From: an uncultured Prevotellaceae bacterium
GTDB taxonomy: Bacteria; Bacteroidota; Bacteroidia; Bacteroidales; Bacteroidaceae
NCBI GenBank assembly: GCA_946540735.1
Contig: CAMNIN010000023.1
Coordinates: 1 to 49,991 of the forward strand
DNA: 49,991 nucleotides
Reading direction: 5' to 3'
Part shown: one piece after another, positions 8,405-16,181 of the stretch
How positions within the stretch are numbered: position 1 is the first letter of the stretch
Layout: the number at the start of each line of letters is the position of its first letter
The notes under the pieces: generated by a model
Database searches by the model: none
What the model was told of the DNA's origin: nothing
Seen by the model: the letters and a program-made list of their open reading frames with translations, nothing else
Translations under genes and position numbers: made by a program

Positions 8405-8476
8405 ATGCAGGTCAGAGGGGTTATCCCCTCTTTCCCGATAAAGAACCGTACGTGCAACTTTCACCGCATACGGCTC
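8405..8476 (-). mobile_element. Group II intron 3' relic: domain V and candidate domain VI
   Basis: On the minus strand 8476-8443 reads as a 34-base domain V. Eight base pairs are formed by GAGCCGTA and TACGGTTC, there is a two-base CG bulge, then a six-pair upper stem (TGCGGT with GTTGCA) closed by a GAAA tetraloop. The catalytic AGC triad is in its normal place. Just downstream, 8431-8414 forms a hairpin (AGAGGGG-ATAA-CCCCTCT) followed by GACCTGCAT, in the right position for domain VI with its branch-point A and a 3' end near 8405. No reverse transcriptase gene and no domains I-IV lie upstream; dispersed repeats begin immediately at 8477. The element is therefore a truncated remnant. The exact 3' boundary is uncertain. 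Confidence 0.8.
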
Positions 8477-8940
8477 TTGTTCGGGCGGATTTGCATTTGT
8501 TGGGCTCTTGTTGGGACGGATTTACATTTGTTCGGATCTTGTTGGGACGGATTTGCATTTGTTCGGACGGATTTGTAATCCGTCCGCATAGAGTATTAGC
8601 ATTTGTAATGCGCTTTTATCGGATTACAAATCCTGATATTCATGGCATCGGGATTGCAAATCCCGATGAACAACTGAACAACGACAAATCCCGATGAACA
8701 AGGAGACGCCTCAATGCGACGTCTCTACATTTGACTCTTCGGAGTCGTCGTTCGGACGGATTTATAATCCGTCCGCAAAGAGTATTAGCATTTGTAATGC
8801 GCTTTTATCGGATTACAAATCCTTACACTCACAGCATCGGGATTACAAATCCCGATGAACAACTGAACAACGGCAAATCCCGATGAACTGCGAACTAAAG
8901 CAAATTCCGATGAACAACGGAACAACGGCAAATCCCGATG
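8477..8940. repeat. Dispersed palindromic repeat cluster
   Basis: This gene-free stretch is built of two related composite units. Each has a palindrome of the form CGGACGGATTTGTAATCCGT (8564-8586; variant at 8753-8775), then a conserved stretch with AGCATTTGTAATGCGCTTTT, a CGGGATTACAAATCCCG-type palindrome, and repeats of AACAACGACAAATCCCGATG. A diverged copy of the 25-bp GACGTC repeat sits between them (8704-8728), followed by a GACTC-TTCG-GAGTC hairpin (8733-8746). Related units recur at 45134-45456 and 49921-49991. Open frames across it are translations of repeats, not genes. Confidence 0.85.
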
Positions 8941-8985
8941 AACGGTTCAGAAAGTTGGGCCAGGGTTATATTTTTAGACGTTACC

Positions 8986-9017
8986 TTTGCCCGTCTCAGG
9001 TTTTTTGCCTATTTTTG
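8986..9017 (+). promoter_or_regulatory. Promoter of the DUF2851-ribF operon
   Basis: TTTG at 8986-8989 is followed after 20 bases by TATTTTTG at 9010-9017, a full match to the Bacteroidetes -33/-7 pattern. Transcription would start near 9023, so the first gene must begin at the ATG at 9045 and not at the longer open frame from 8883. Confidence 0.75.
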
Positions 9018-9044
9018 TGGGCTCTATACCAACATCCATACCGC

Positions 9045-10337
9045 ATGGAAGCCCTATTGCACTACTGCTGGAAGCACAAGCTCTTCCCCCTCGCCACACT
9101 CATGACCGTCGACCAGAAGGTGGTCGAGGTGATTGACCCTGGACTGCACAACCGACATGCCGGGCCTGATTTCTTCAATGCCAAGGTGAAGATAGACGGT
9201 ACGCTGTGGGTGGGCAACGTGGAAATCCACGACAAGGCCAGCGACTGGTTCGCCCACGGGCACGACCATGACCCGGCCTACGACAATGTCGTGCTCCACG
9301 TCTGCGGCAAGGTCGATGGGGTGGTGCGTACCAGCAACGGTAGGACACCGCCACAGATGGCACTCAGTGTGCCCCGGCACGTCAGCGACCACTACGAGGA
9401 ATTGCTCCGTACCGACCATTATCCACCCTGCTACAAGATCATCCCCAGCCTGTCGCGGCTCCTCGTTCATAGTTGGATGAGTGCGCTCCAGACCGAGCGG
9501 CTGGAGCAGAAGACCGAGGCCATCAGGCGGCGGGTGGCTTTCTGCGACGGGTCGTGGGAGGCAGGCTATTTCGTCACCTTGGCACGCAACTATGGTTTCG
9601 GAGTCAACAGCGATGCTTTTGAGGCATGGGCCAAGAGCATCCCGCTGCATGCTGTCGACCATCACCGTGACGACCTCTTCCAGGTAGAGGCGATCTTCAT
9701 GGGGCAGGCGGGTCTGCTCGAAATGCAGGCCGTGCCCGAACGGTATCAGCAGGCGGCGCTCAACGAGGGCTATTTCGCTCGGCTGCGGAATGAATACCTC
9801 TACCTGGCGCATAAGTTCGGCCTCCGTCCCATCGACCACAGCCAGTGGAAATTCCTGCGCATGAGGCCGCAGAACTTCCCGCATATACGCATCTCCCAAC
9901 TCGCCCATCTCTACTACTCGCGGAAGGCCGGACTGAGCCAGTTGGTGGAGTGCGGGGATGTGGCCGCCCTCACCGAGGCCCTCTCCACCCAGGTGACCCC
10001 ATACTGGCAGACGCATTACGTCTTCGGCAGCGAGAGTCCAAGAAACGGCAAGCACCTCTCGCCGTTCTCCATCAACCTGCTGATCATCAACACAGCTGTG
10101 CCGATGCTCTTCGCCTATGGGCGCTACAAAGGCGACGAAGCCCTCTGCGACAGGGCCTTCACCCTGCTCGAACAGCTCCGGGCGGAGAACAACCACATCG
10201 TAAGGATGTGGCAGGAATGTGGGCTCCAGGTCGACAACGCCGGCGACAGCCAGGCCCTGATCCAACTGAAAAAAGAATACTGCGACAAGAAGGACTGCCT
10301 GCATTGCCGCATCGGATACGAATACATGAGAAAATGA
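9045..10337 (+). CDS. DUF2851 family protein
   Basis: A 430-residue cytoplasmic protein starting MEALLHYCWKHKLFP. The segments VIDPGLHNRHAGPDFFNAKV and WVGNVEIHDKASDWFAHGHD are typical of DUF2851, a family widespread in Bacteroidetes. The HxGPDFxNAxI and G-x-VEIH-x-x-SDW motifs give a pattern of acidic residues and histidines like that of restriction-like nucleases; nuclease activity is an inference. The C-terminal half is helical and ends with a cluster of cysteines (CDKKDCLHC) that could bind metal. The start is set by the promoter. It overlaps the next gene by four bases (ATGA), so translation is probably coupled. Being upstream of dprA fits a DNA-handling role but does not prove it. Confidence 0.88.
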   Translation: MEALLHYCWKHKLFPLATLMTVDQKVVEVIDPGLHNRHAGPDFFNAKVKIDGTLWVGNVEIHDKASDWFAHGHDHDPAYDNVVLHVCGKVDGVVRTSNGRTPPQMALSVPRHVSDHYEELLRTDHYPPCYKIIPSLSRLLVHSWMSALQTERLEQKTEAIRRRVAFCDGSWEAGYFVTLARNYGFGVNSDAFEAWAKSIPLHAVDHHRDDLFQVEAIFMGQAGLLEMQAVPERYQQAALNEGYFARLRNEYLYLAHKFGLRPIDHSQWKFLRMRPQNFPHIRISQLAHLYYSRKAGLSQLVECGDVAALTEALSTQVTPYWQTHYVFGSESPRNGKHLSPFSINLLIINTAVPMLFAYGRYKGDEALCDRAFTLLEQLRAENNHIVRMWQECGLQVDNAGDSQALIQLKKEYCDKKDCLHCRIGYEYMRK

Positions 10338-10759
10338 AATACGTTTTTGAGACACGCCTCGAAGTGCGTGACTATGAATGCGACATCGAGGGCATCGTCA
10401 ACAATGCCAACTACCTGCACTACATCGAGCACACCAGGCACCTCTTCCTCAAGAGTCTCGGTGTGAGTTTCGCCGATATGCACGCCAAGGGCGCTGATGC
10501 CGTCGTGGCACGCATGAACCTGCAATACAAGGTGCCCCTGAGGTGCGACGACGTGATGATCTCACGCCTGTCGCTCCACAAGGAGGGGGTGAGATATATC
10601 TTCCACCAGGACCTCTTCAGGGCCGGTGACGAGACGCTGGCCTTCAGGGCGAAAGTCGAACTGGTCTGCCTCGTCGACGGGCGGTTGGCCGCCACAAGTC
10701 CCTATGATGAGGTGTTCCGTGAATTCTTAGACCATGACGACCATGAACAAAGAGACTGA
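10334..10759 (+). CDS. Acyl-CoA thioesterase, 4HBT/YbgC-FadM type
   Basis: A 141-residue single hotdog-fold protein. The motif YECDIEGIVNNANYLHYIEH carries the catalytic Asp and the following N-x-x-Y of the 4-hydroxybenzoyl-CoA thioesterase family, in which an Asp activates water to cleave the CoA thioester. The length fits one hotdog domain; such proteins act as dimers or tetramers. Substrate cannot be told from sequence; short-chain or aromatic acyl-CoA clean-up is usual. Its ATG overlaps the stop of the DUF2851 gene and its own 3' end overlaps dprA by 26 bases, so it sits tightly inside the operon. Confidence 0.9.
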   Translation: MKYVFETRLEVRDYECDIEGIVNNANYLHYIEHTRHLFLKSLGVSFADMHAKGADAVVARMNLQYKVPLRCDDVMISRLSLHKEGVRYIFHQDLFRAGDETLAFRAKVELVCLVDGRLAATSPYDEVFREFLDHDDHEQRD

Positions 10760-11873
10760 GACCCTGAATGCGATGACCCTGGCGAGACTGAGCTATTTCA
10801 ACCTGGCCATGGTCATGCAACTCTACCGGGCGGCGGGCAGCGCCACCGCGGTGATCGACAACCGCAACAACATCAGGGATATCATCCCCGACGCCTCGCT
10901 CCGACTGCTCGACGCGCTCCGCGACTACGACGTGATGCGGCAAAGGGCCGAGGAGGAATGGGAATACGACCAGGCTCATGGCATCAGGCCGCTGGCCATC
11001 TCCGACCCCGACTACCCACAGCGACTGGCCGAGTGCGCCGACGCACCCCTCGTGCTCTACTATCTGGGCAACGCCGACCTCAACCAGGCGCGCGTGATTA
11101 ATATCGTGGGGACCCGCAAGAGCACCCTTTACGGCGAAGACCTCGTCAGGAGGTTCGTGGCCGACCTGCGCGCGCTCTGCCCCAAGGTGCTCGTGGTGAG
11201 CGGACTGGCCTACGGCATCGACATCATCGCCCACAACAACGCCCTGCAACAGGGACTGGAGACGGTGGGGGTGCTCGCCCACGGACTCGACACCCTCTAC
11301 CCGCACGCTCATCGGAAAACGGCCAGCAAGATGCTCTCGCAGGGCGGACTGCTCACCGAGTTCATGACACACACCAATGCCGACAAGATCAACTTCGTGA
11401 GGCGCAACCGCATCGTGGCGGGCATGTCGGATGCCTGCATCGTGGTGGAGAGCGCAGCCCACGGGGGGAGTCTCATCACGGCGGAGATCGCCCGGGGATA
11501 CGACCGCGACGTGTTCGCCTTCCCCGGCCGCATCGGCGATGCCTGTTCGGAGGGTTGCAACAACCTGATTCGCGACAACGGGGCCGCACTGCTCACCGAC
11601 GCCGGGGCTTTCGTCAAGGCCATGGGGTGGGAGACCGATGCCCAACTGGAGAAAGCCCGGCAGGAGGGCATCGAGCGGAAATTGTTCACCCCGATGACCC
11701 CCGACGAGGAGACGGTGGCCCGCATCCTGTCGCGCAACAACGACCTGCACCTCAATATGCTCTCGGTGCAGACCGGCATTCCCGTCAACCAGCTCACCGC
11801 CGTCCTCTTCGAGATGGAGATGAAGGGGCTGGTCAAGACGCTTGCCGGCGGCATGTATCACTTGCTCAACTGA
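10734..11873 (+). CDS. dprA: DNA-processing protein DprA
   Basis: A 379-residue protein that loads RecA onto incoming single-stranded DNA during natural transformation, and is widely conserved also in species not known to be competent. It has an N-terminal helical region, then the Rossmann-like DprA/Smf core: NIVGTRKSTLYGEDLVRRF, VVSGLAYGIDIIAHN, the RRNRIVAGMSDACIVVESA segment and HGGSLITAEIA. The last ~65 residues look like the winged-helix (DprA_WH) domain. Two starts, Met1 and Met4, are possible; the first overlaps the thioesterase gene. The next gene begins five bases after its stop. Confidence 0.95.
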   Translation: MTTMNKETETLNAMTLARLSYFNLAMVMQLYRAAGSATAVIDNRNNIRDIIPDASLRLLDALRDYDVMRQRAEEEWEYDQAHGIRPLAISDPDYPQRLAECADAPLVLYYLGNADLNQARVINIVGTRKSTLYGEDLVRRFVADLRALCPKVLVVSGLAYGIDIIAHNNALQQGLETVGVLAHGLDTLYPHAHRKTASKMLSQGGLLTEFMTHTNADKINFVRRNRIVAGMSDACIVVESAAHGGSLITAEIARGYDRDVFAFPGRIGDACSEGCNNLIRDNGAALLTDAGAFVKAMGWETDAQLEKARQEGIERKLFTPMTPDEETVARILSRNNDLHLNMLSVQTGIPVNQLTAVLFEMEMKGLVKTLAGGMYHLLN

Positions 11874-11878
11874 AGAAA

Positions 11879-12859
11879 ATGAAAATAGGAGATCTCTCTT
11901 TTCCTGACAGGCCGGTCTTCCTCGCTCCGATGGAGGATGTCACCGACATCGGGTTCCGGCAACTCTGCAAGCGCTTCGGCGCCTCGATGGTCTACACGGA
12001 GTTTGTGAGTGCGGAGGCACTCGTGCGCTCTGTCAACAGCACCGTGGCCAAACTGGCCATCAGGGATGAGGAGCGGCCCGTGGGCATCCAGATCTACGGG
12101 CGCGATGTCGAGGCCATGGTAGAGGCGGCGAAGATGGTGGAGGAGGTGAGGCCTGACGTCATCGACCTCAATTTCGGCTGCCCCGTGAAGAAGGTGGCCG
12201 GGAAGGGCGCCGGCGCCGGGATGCTGCGCAACATCCCCCTCATGCTCGAGATCACCCGCGAGGTGGTCAAGGCGGTCCATGTGCCCGTGACGGTGAAGAC
12301 CCGTCTGGGCTGGGACCTGGAGAACATCGTCATCGGCGACCTGGCGGTGATGCTGCAGGACTGCGGCATCAGTGCGCTCACCATCCACGGCCGCACCCGA
12401 TCGCAGATGTATACCGGGACGGCCGACTGGCAACCCATCGCCCAGGTGAAGGCCGACCCCCGCATCCATATCCCCATCATCGGCAATGGCGACATCTGCT
12501 CGCCGGAGGATGCCAAGCGGGCTTTCGATGACTATGGCGTGGATGCCGTGATGGTGGGCAGGGCAACCTTCGGACGGCCTTGGATCTTCAGGGAGATCAG
12601 GCACTTCCTCGATGGTGAGGAGCCAGACGAGAAGATGGACTTCTCGTGGAAACTCGACGTGCTGGAGGAACAGCTGCGCATCAACGTGGAGCGCATCGAT
12701 GAGTACCGCGGGATCCTCCACACCCGACGGCATCTCGCTGCCAGTCCGATCTTCAAGGGCATTCCCAATTTCCGATCCACCCGCATCGCCATCCTCAGGG
12801 CGGAGCGCATGGATGAACTGATGGCCATCCTCGAGGACGTGAGGAAACAGCTGGCCTGA
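11879..12859 (+). CDS. dusB: tRNA-dihydrouridine synthase
   Basis: A 326-residue FMN-dependent TIM-barrel enzyme that reduces uridines in the D-loop of tRNA. Visible signatures are FLAPMEDVTDIGFRQLC at the first strand, the catalytic cysteine in DLNFGCPVKKV, the KTRLGW phosphate/FMN segment, HGRTR, and the late GNGDI and GRATFGRPWIF motifs that hold FMN. The length and the C-terminal helical tRNA-binding part agree with the DusB subfamily. The start at 11879 follows dprA by five bases; the open frame upstream is only read-through of dprA in another frame. Confidence 0.95.
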   Translation: MKIGDLSFPDRPVFLAPMEDVTDIGFRQLCKRFGASMVYTEFVSAEALVRSVNSTVAKLAIRDEERPVGIQIYGRDVEAMVEAAKMVEEVRPDVIDLNFGCPVKKVAGKGAGAGMLRNIPLMLEITREVVKAVHVPVTVKTRLGWDLENIVIGDLAVMLQDCGISALTIHGRTRSQMYTGTADWQPIAQVKADPRIHIPIIGNGDICSPEDAKRAFDDYGVDAVMVGRATFGRPWIFREIRHFLDGEEPDEKMDFSWKLDVLEEQLRINVERIDEYRGILHTRRHLAASPIFKGIPNFRSTRIAILRAERMDELMAILEDVRKQLA

Positions 12860-12876
12860 CAACCTACAACGCAAGC

Positions 12877-13821
12877 ATGACTACAATCCGATTTGAAGAC
12901 AACTATACGGCCACTGTGCCTTGTGTGGCCACGGTGGGCTTCTTCGACGGGGTGCACCTCGGTCACCAGCATCTGATCCGCATGGTCAACGAGGAGGCGC
13001 GCCGCCACGGTCTGGCATCGACCGTCATCACCTTCGACGCACACCCCCGCCAGGTGCTCGACCCGTCGTTTCAGCCGCAGCTGCTCACGTCGTTCGGCGA
13101 GAAGATGGAGCGCATGGCGCTCACCGGCGCCGACCAGTGCGTGGTGCTGCCGTTCTCGCGTGAGATGGCAGCGCTCTCGGCCCGGTCGTTCATGCAGACG
13201 GTGCTGGGGCAGCGGCTCTGCGCCAGGATGCTGATGACAGGCTATGACAACCGGTTCGGTCACAACCGCGCCGAAGGTTTCGACGACTATGTGGCCTATG
13301 GCCGGCAGTTGGGCATCGAGGTGGTGAAAGCCACGCCCCTGACCGTCGGCGAGATCAACGTGAGCAGTTCGGTCATCCGCCGGCTCATCTCCGAGGGCGA
13401 TGTCGAGACTGCGGCCAAGTGCCTGGGCTATGACTACTCCCTCACCGGGAGCGTGGTGGGAGGTTATCAGCAGGGGCGCAAACTGGGTTTCCCCACCGCC
13501 AATCTCAGTCTGGAGGAGCCTGCCAAACTGCTGCCCGCCTCGGGTGTCTATGCCGTGAAGGCCAGGATCGGCGGGAGCCAGGAGTGGAGGAGGGGTGTGA
13601 TGAACATCGGCAGCCGGCCCACCTTCCATGGCGACCATGTCTCCATCGAGGTGCATCTCCTGGATTATGAGGGCGACCTCTACGGACAGGCCCTCACCGT
13701 GGCCGTGTGTCACCGGCTGCGGGAGGAGTGCAAGTTCGACCAGCCCTCCCAGTTGGTCGTGCAGATGCAAGAGGACGTGAGGAAGACCCATGAGTTTTTC
13801 GACAAATATCAATTATCATGA
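12877..13821 (+). CDS. ribF: Bifunctional riboflavin kinase/FAD synthetase
   Basis: A 314-residue cytoplasmic enzyme that phosphorylates riboflavin to FMN and adenylates FMN to FAD. The N-terminal nucleotidyltransferase domain shows TVGFFDGVHLGHQHLI with the HxGH motif, and VSSSVIRRLISEG near its end. The C-terminal flavokinase domain shows GRKLGFPTANLSL and MNIGSRPTF. The length is normal. It lies 17 bases after dusB, whose product needs FMN, and overlaps the next gene by four bases (ATGA). Confidence 0.96.
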   Translation: MTTIRFEDNYTATVPCVATVGFFDGVHLGHQHLIRMVNEEARRHGLASTVITFDAHPRQVLDPSFQPQLLTSFGEKMERMALTGADQCVVLPFSREMAALSARSFMQTVLGQRLCARMLMTGYDNRFGHNRAEGFDDYVAYGRQLGIEVVKATPLTVGEINVSSSVIRRLISEGDVETAAKCLGYDYSLTGSVVGGYQQGRKLGFPTANLSLEEPAKLLPASGVYAVKARIGGSQEWRRGVMNIGSRPTFHGDHVSIEVHLLDYEGDLYGQALTVAVCHRLREECKFDQPSQLVVQMQEDVRKTHEFFDKYQLS

Positions 13822-14633
13822 GAAATAGAGTTTTTGACGCACTACTGTACGTGTTTGTTTTCATCCTTGTGCAGTTCTTGGTGACTTATGCCGTGATCTT
13901 CGTCTGGCAGTTGGCCGACGGGAAGAGTATGCAGGCCGCTCTGGGCGCCCTGTCGCAGGAGTCGCTCACCCTGACAGCCCCGATGCTGATCGTCACTCAG
14001 GCGGTCTATAGCCTGGTGCTGCTGGTGTTGTTCGTCTCCCTCAGGTGGTGCCGCGTGTCACGGAGCTACCTGCGCAGCAAACCCCTCGGGGTGATGTCGT
14101 GGGCGGCTGTCGCCGCCCTGGGCACCATCATTCCTTCGGAACTGTTTCTGGAGATCGTGAAGCTCCCCGACATCAATTCCGACCTTCTGGTGCCCGTCAT
14201 GCAGAACCGGTGGGGATACCTGGCCATCTGCATCTTCGCCCCGCTGGTCGAGGAGATGGTGTTCCGGGGTGCCATCCTCAGGGCATTGCTCGACGGGATC
14301 AGCCATCACTGGGTGGCCATCACCCTGTCGGCGGCTTTGTTCGCCCTCGTCCATCTCAACCCGGCGCAGATGCCCCATGCCTTCTGCCTGGGACTCTTGC
14401 TGGGCTGGATGTACTACCGCACGGGGAGCATCATCCCGGGCATCGTCGTGCATTGGGTGAACAACACGGTGGCTTATGTGGTGGTCAACCTGTTTCCACA
14501 GACCATCGACACCGGCATCACCACCATGCTGGGCGGCGACACGACGCGCATCCTGCTGGCAGTGGCGTTCTCGTTGTGCATCTTCGTGCCGGCGGTCGTG
14601 CAGCTCCACCTGAGAATGCGGCGCACCGCCTGA
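13818..14633 (+). CDS. CPBP-family intramembrane glutamic protease
   Basis: A 271-residue polytopic membrane protein with about seven hydrophobic segments. It carries the three CPBP/Abi motifs: EEMVFRG (the EExxxR catalytic pair), a later HLNPAQ, and HWVNN, which form the Glu/His active site of Rce1-like proteases. Bacterial members have varied roles in protein maturation or immunity; none can be assigned here. It is the last gene of the operon, overlaps ribF by four bases and is followed by an intrinsic terminator. Confidence 0.92.
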   Translation: MRNRVFDALLYVFVFILVQFLVTYAVIFVWQLADGKSMQAALGALSQESLTLTAPMLIVTQAVYSLVLLVLFVSLRWCRVSRSYLRSKPLGVMSWAAVAALGTIIPSELFLEIVKLPDINSDLLVPVMQNRWGYLAICIFAPLVEEMVFRGAILRALLDGISHHWVAITLSAALFALVHLNPAQMPHAFCLGLLLGWMYYRTGSIIPGIVVHWVNNTVAYVVVNLFPQTIDTGITTMLGGDTTRILLAVAFSLCIFVPAVVQLHLRMRRTA

Positions 14634-14664
14634 CCCGAAGGATCCGCCGAGTCAGAAAAAAACT

Positions 14665-14694
14665 GAGGCCGTCGTTCAAGCGACGGCCTCTTTT
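14665..14694 (+). terminator. Intrinsic terminator of the DUF2851-ribF operon
   Basis: A perfect 10-bp stem (GAGGCCGTCG / CGACGGCCTC) with a six-base loop is followed by TTTT. A weaker second hairpin (GAAACT-TCAC-AGTTTC, 14731-14746) followed by a long T run lies behind it and may serve as back-up. Confidence 0.9.
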
Positions 14695-14801
14695 CACGTT
14701 AGTATGCTATGAAAAAAATTTGAGAGAATTGAAACTTCACAGTTTCGTTTTTTTTTGTTTTACTAAACATCTGATATTATAGAGAAAGCATAGAAATTGT
14801 C

Positions 14802-15263
14802 TTATTTGAGCAGGGGACCCTCGGTCATTTTCATCGAGTCCTGGTGTGTCGTGTCGGCGATGGCGACAGAAACGCCGTCTGTGGCCTCCACATATCCCTC
14901 AGCCATGTTCAGCTCGTCAGGCTGGTCGCTTTGCATCGCCACCTGCATCGCATTGCCCAGGGTGAGGAAGATGGCCACGATGGCAGCGGCCTTGAACAGC
15001 GGTTTCAGACGCTCGGTGAGGCTGATTCTGCGGGCCTTCACCGTGTCCTCGCCCACCAGTTCCATCATCTGGCGGTCGAACTCCTTGTCGAGCTTCTCTT
15101 CTTCCAGGGACTGGTGCTCATAGGTGAACAGGTCCTTGTAGGGGAGCAGGCTGACGGGCACATTCTCCTGACTGAAGAAAGTGCGCAGGATGCGCTCCTC
15201 CTCCAGGGAGGTCTCGCACAGCCAGTAGCGCTCCAGAAGTTGCTCGATGTATTTATAATCCAT
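14802..15263 (-). CDS. Single-TM partner of the ECF sigma factor (putative anti-sigma factor)
   Basis: A 153-residue protein with an acidic, helical cytoplasmic N-terminal part (~1-85), one hydrophobic segment (about 88-108, LFKAAAIVAIFLTLGNAM) and a short acidic extracytoplasmic tail. This topology and its position, overlapping the sigma gene by 11 bases, are what is expected of an anti-sigma factor. It has no recognisable zinc-finger HxxxCxxC motif and no FecR domain, so binding to the sigma factor is inference from context. Confidence 0.82.
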   Translation of the reverse strand: MDYKYIEQLLERYWLCETSLEEERILRTFFSQENVPVSLLPYKDLFTYEHQSLEEEKLDKEFDRQMMELVGEDTVKARRISLTERLKPLFKAAAIVAIFLTLGNAMQVAMQSDQPDELNMAEGYVEATDGVSVAIADTTHQDSMKMTEGPLLK

Positions 15264-15777
15264 TGTTTTCTATTTGTTGGTATCGTTGCTTGATGGCCTG
15301 ACGGGCCCTGAAAATATTCACTTTCACCTGATCCTCGCTGATGTTGAGGATCTGTGAGATTTCTTTGTACGACCTGCCTTCGAAATCCCTGAGCTGCATG
15401 CAGCTGCGCTGTTTCTCGGGCAGTGAGTTCACCATGCGCTTCACCAGGTCGATGCGGTCTTTCTGCAGCATCTGCTCATAGGGGCTGCCGTTCTGGTCGG
15501 GGGTCTCTGCGGGGATGCTGTCGAGCGATTCGGTCTGATGCGACTTCTTCTTCATCCTGTCGAGTGACAGATTCCGGCAGACGGTCAGGCTGTAGGCCTC
15601 TATGGAGTCGATGTCGTCCCACTCGTCGCGGCGGTTCCATACTTTTATCAGTGTGTCCTGCACCACATCCTGCGCTTCCTCATGATTGAGGGTGATGCGC
15701 AAAGCAAGCCGATAGAGCATGTCTTTCAGCGGCAGCACATCGTGGCGGAAACTGATATTTTTCATTGCTGTTTGCAT
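15253..15777 (-). CDS. ECF-family RNA polymerase sigma factor
   Basis: A 174-residue sigma-70 family protein with only regions 2 and 4. Region 2 shows the helix EEAQDVVQDTLIKVWNRRDE. Region 4 shows LPEKQRSCMQLRDFEGRSYK and a helix-turn-helix ending SEDQVKVNIFRARQAIKQRY. The start is Met1 at 15777 or Met5 at 15765. It is transcribed divergently from the FAS1/SusCD operon, with about 400 bases between them, and is followed by its putative anti-sigma factor. It may control its own operon. Control of the neighbouring SusCD genes is possible but not indicated by any FecR-type partner next to it. Confidence 0.93.
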   Translation of the reverse strand: MQTAMKNISFRHDVLPLKDMLYRLALRITLNHEEAQDVVQDTLIKVWNRRDEWDDIDSIEAYSLTVCRNLSLDRMKKKSHQTESLDSIPAETPDQNGSPYEQMLQKDRIDLVKRMVNSLPEKQRSCMQLRDFEGRSYKEISQILNISEDQVKVNIFRARQAIKQRYQQIENNGL

Positions 15778-16181
15778 TAATGACGATTCGCGCGGGGCAA
15801 AAGTTACTCGGGATGCCGGAGAGATTCCCGAATTTTAATATTCGTTAACAAATCACGGACCATCCTGTTTTGGGGCCAGGGCAGGATACTCGGATGCCAC
15901 ATGATATAATGTATAACTCTTTTTTCATCCAGATTATTGCATGGTGCGCCGGAATAGAAAGGAGATGAAGTGGGAAAACGCTTGTATCTGACGTGAAAAT
16001 GCTTGATTTGCACCTGATTTTGTGCCGTTTGGAAGTAGATGTTACATGAAGATAAGTTTTTGTTGCAAACGGCACTTTGTTAGGACGATTAGCAAAAATG
16101 ATGCAACGAGTTAAAAAATGTGTTAATTTTATTTGGTCTATCTTTGCACAAACTAATTTGCGATTAATTATTATTTTTTCT
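15778..16181. promoter_or_regulatory. Divergent intergenic region with promoter of the FAS1/SusCD operon
   Basis: This 400-base AT-rich stretch separates the ECF sigma gene from the FAS1/SusCD operon. A perfect -7 element TATCTTTG lies at 16139-16146, about 36 bases before the first ATG of the operon; no good -33 TTTG is seen at the right distance, which would fit an activated promoter. On the minus strand GTAACTTTTG (around 15797-15806) is a poor candidate for the sigma gene. No RNA gene or clear operator palindrome was seen. Confidence 0.6.

Noticed and set aside
8360..8697. Short open frames in the repeat field (8360-8578, 8452-8697)
   Set aside because: They are translations of the palindromic repeats and of the complement of the intron domain V, with repeated peptide patterns and no start context.
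8883..9044. N-terminal extension of the DUF2851 protein by 54 codons
   Set aside because: The first part translates the dispersed AAATCCCGATGAAC repeat, and a complete promoter (8986-9017) lies inside the stretch, so it is leader, not coding.
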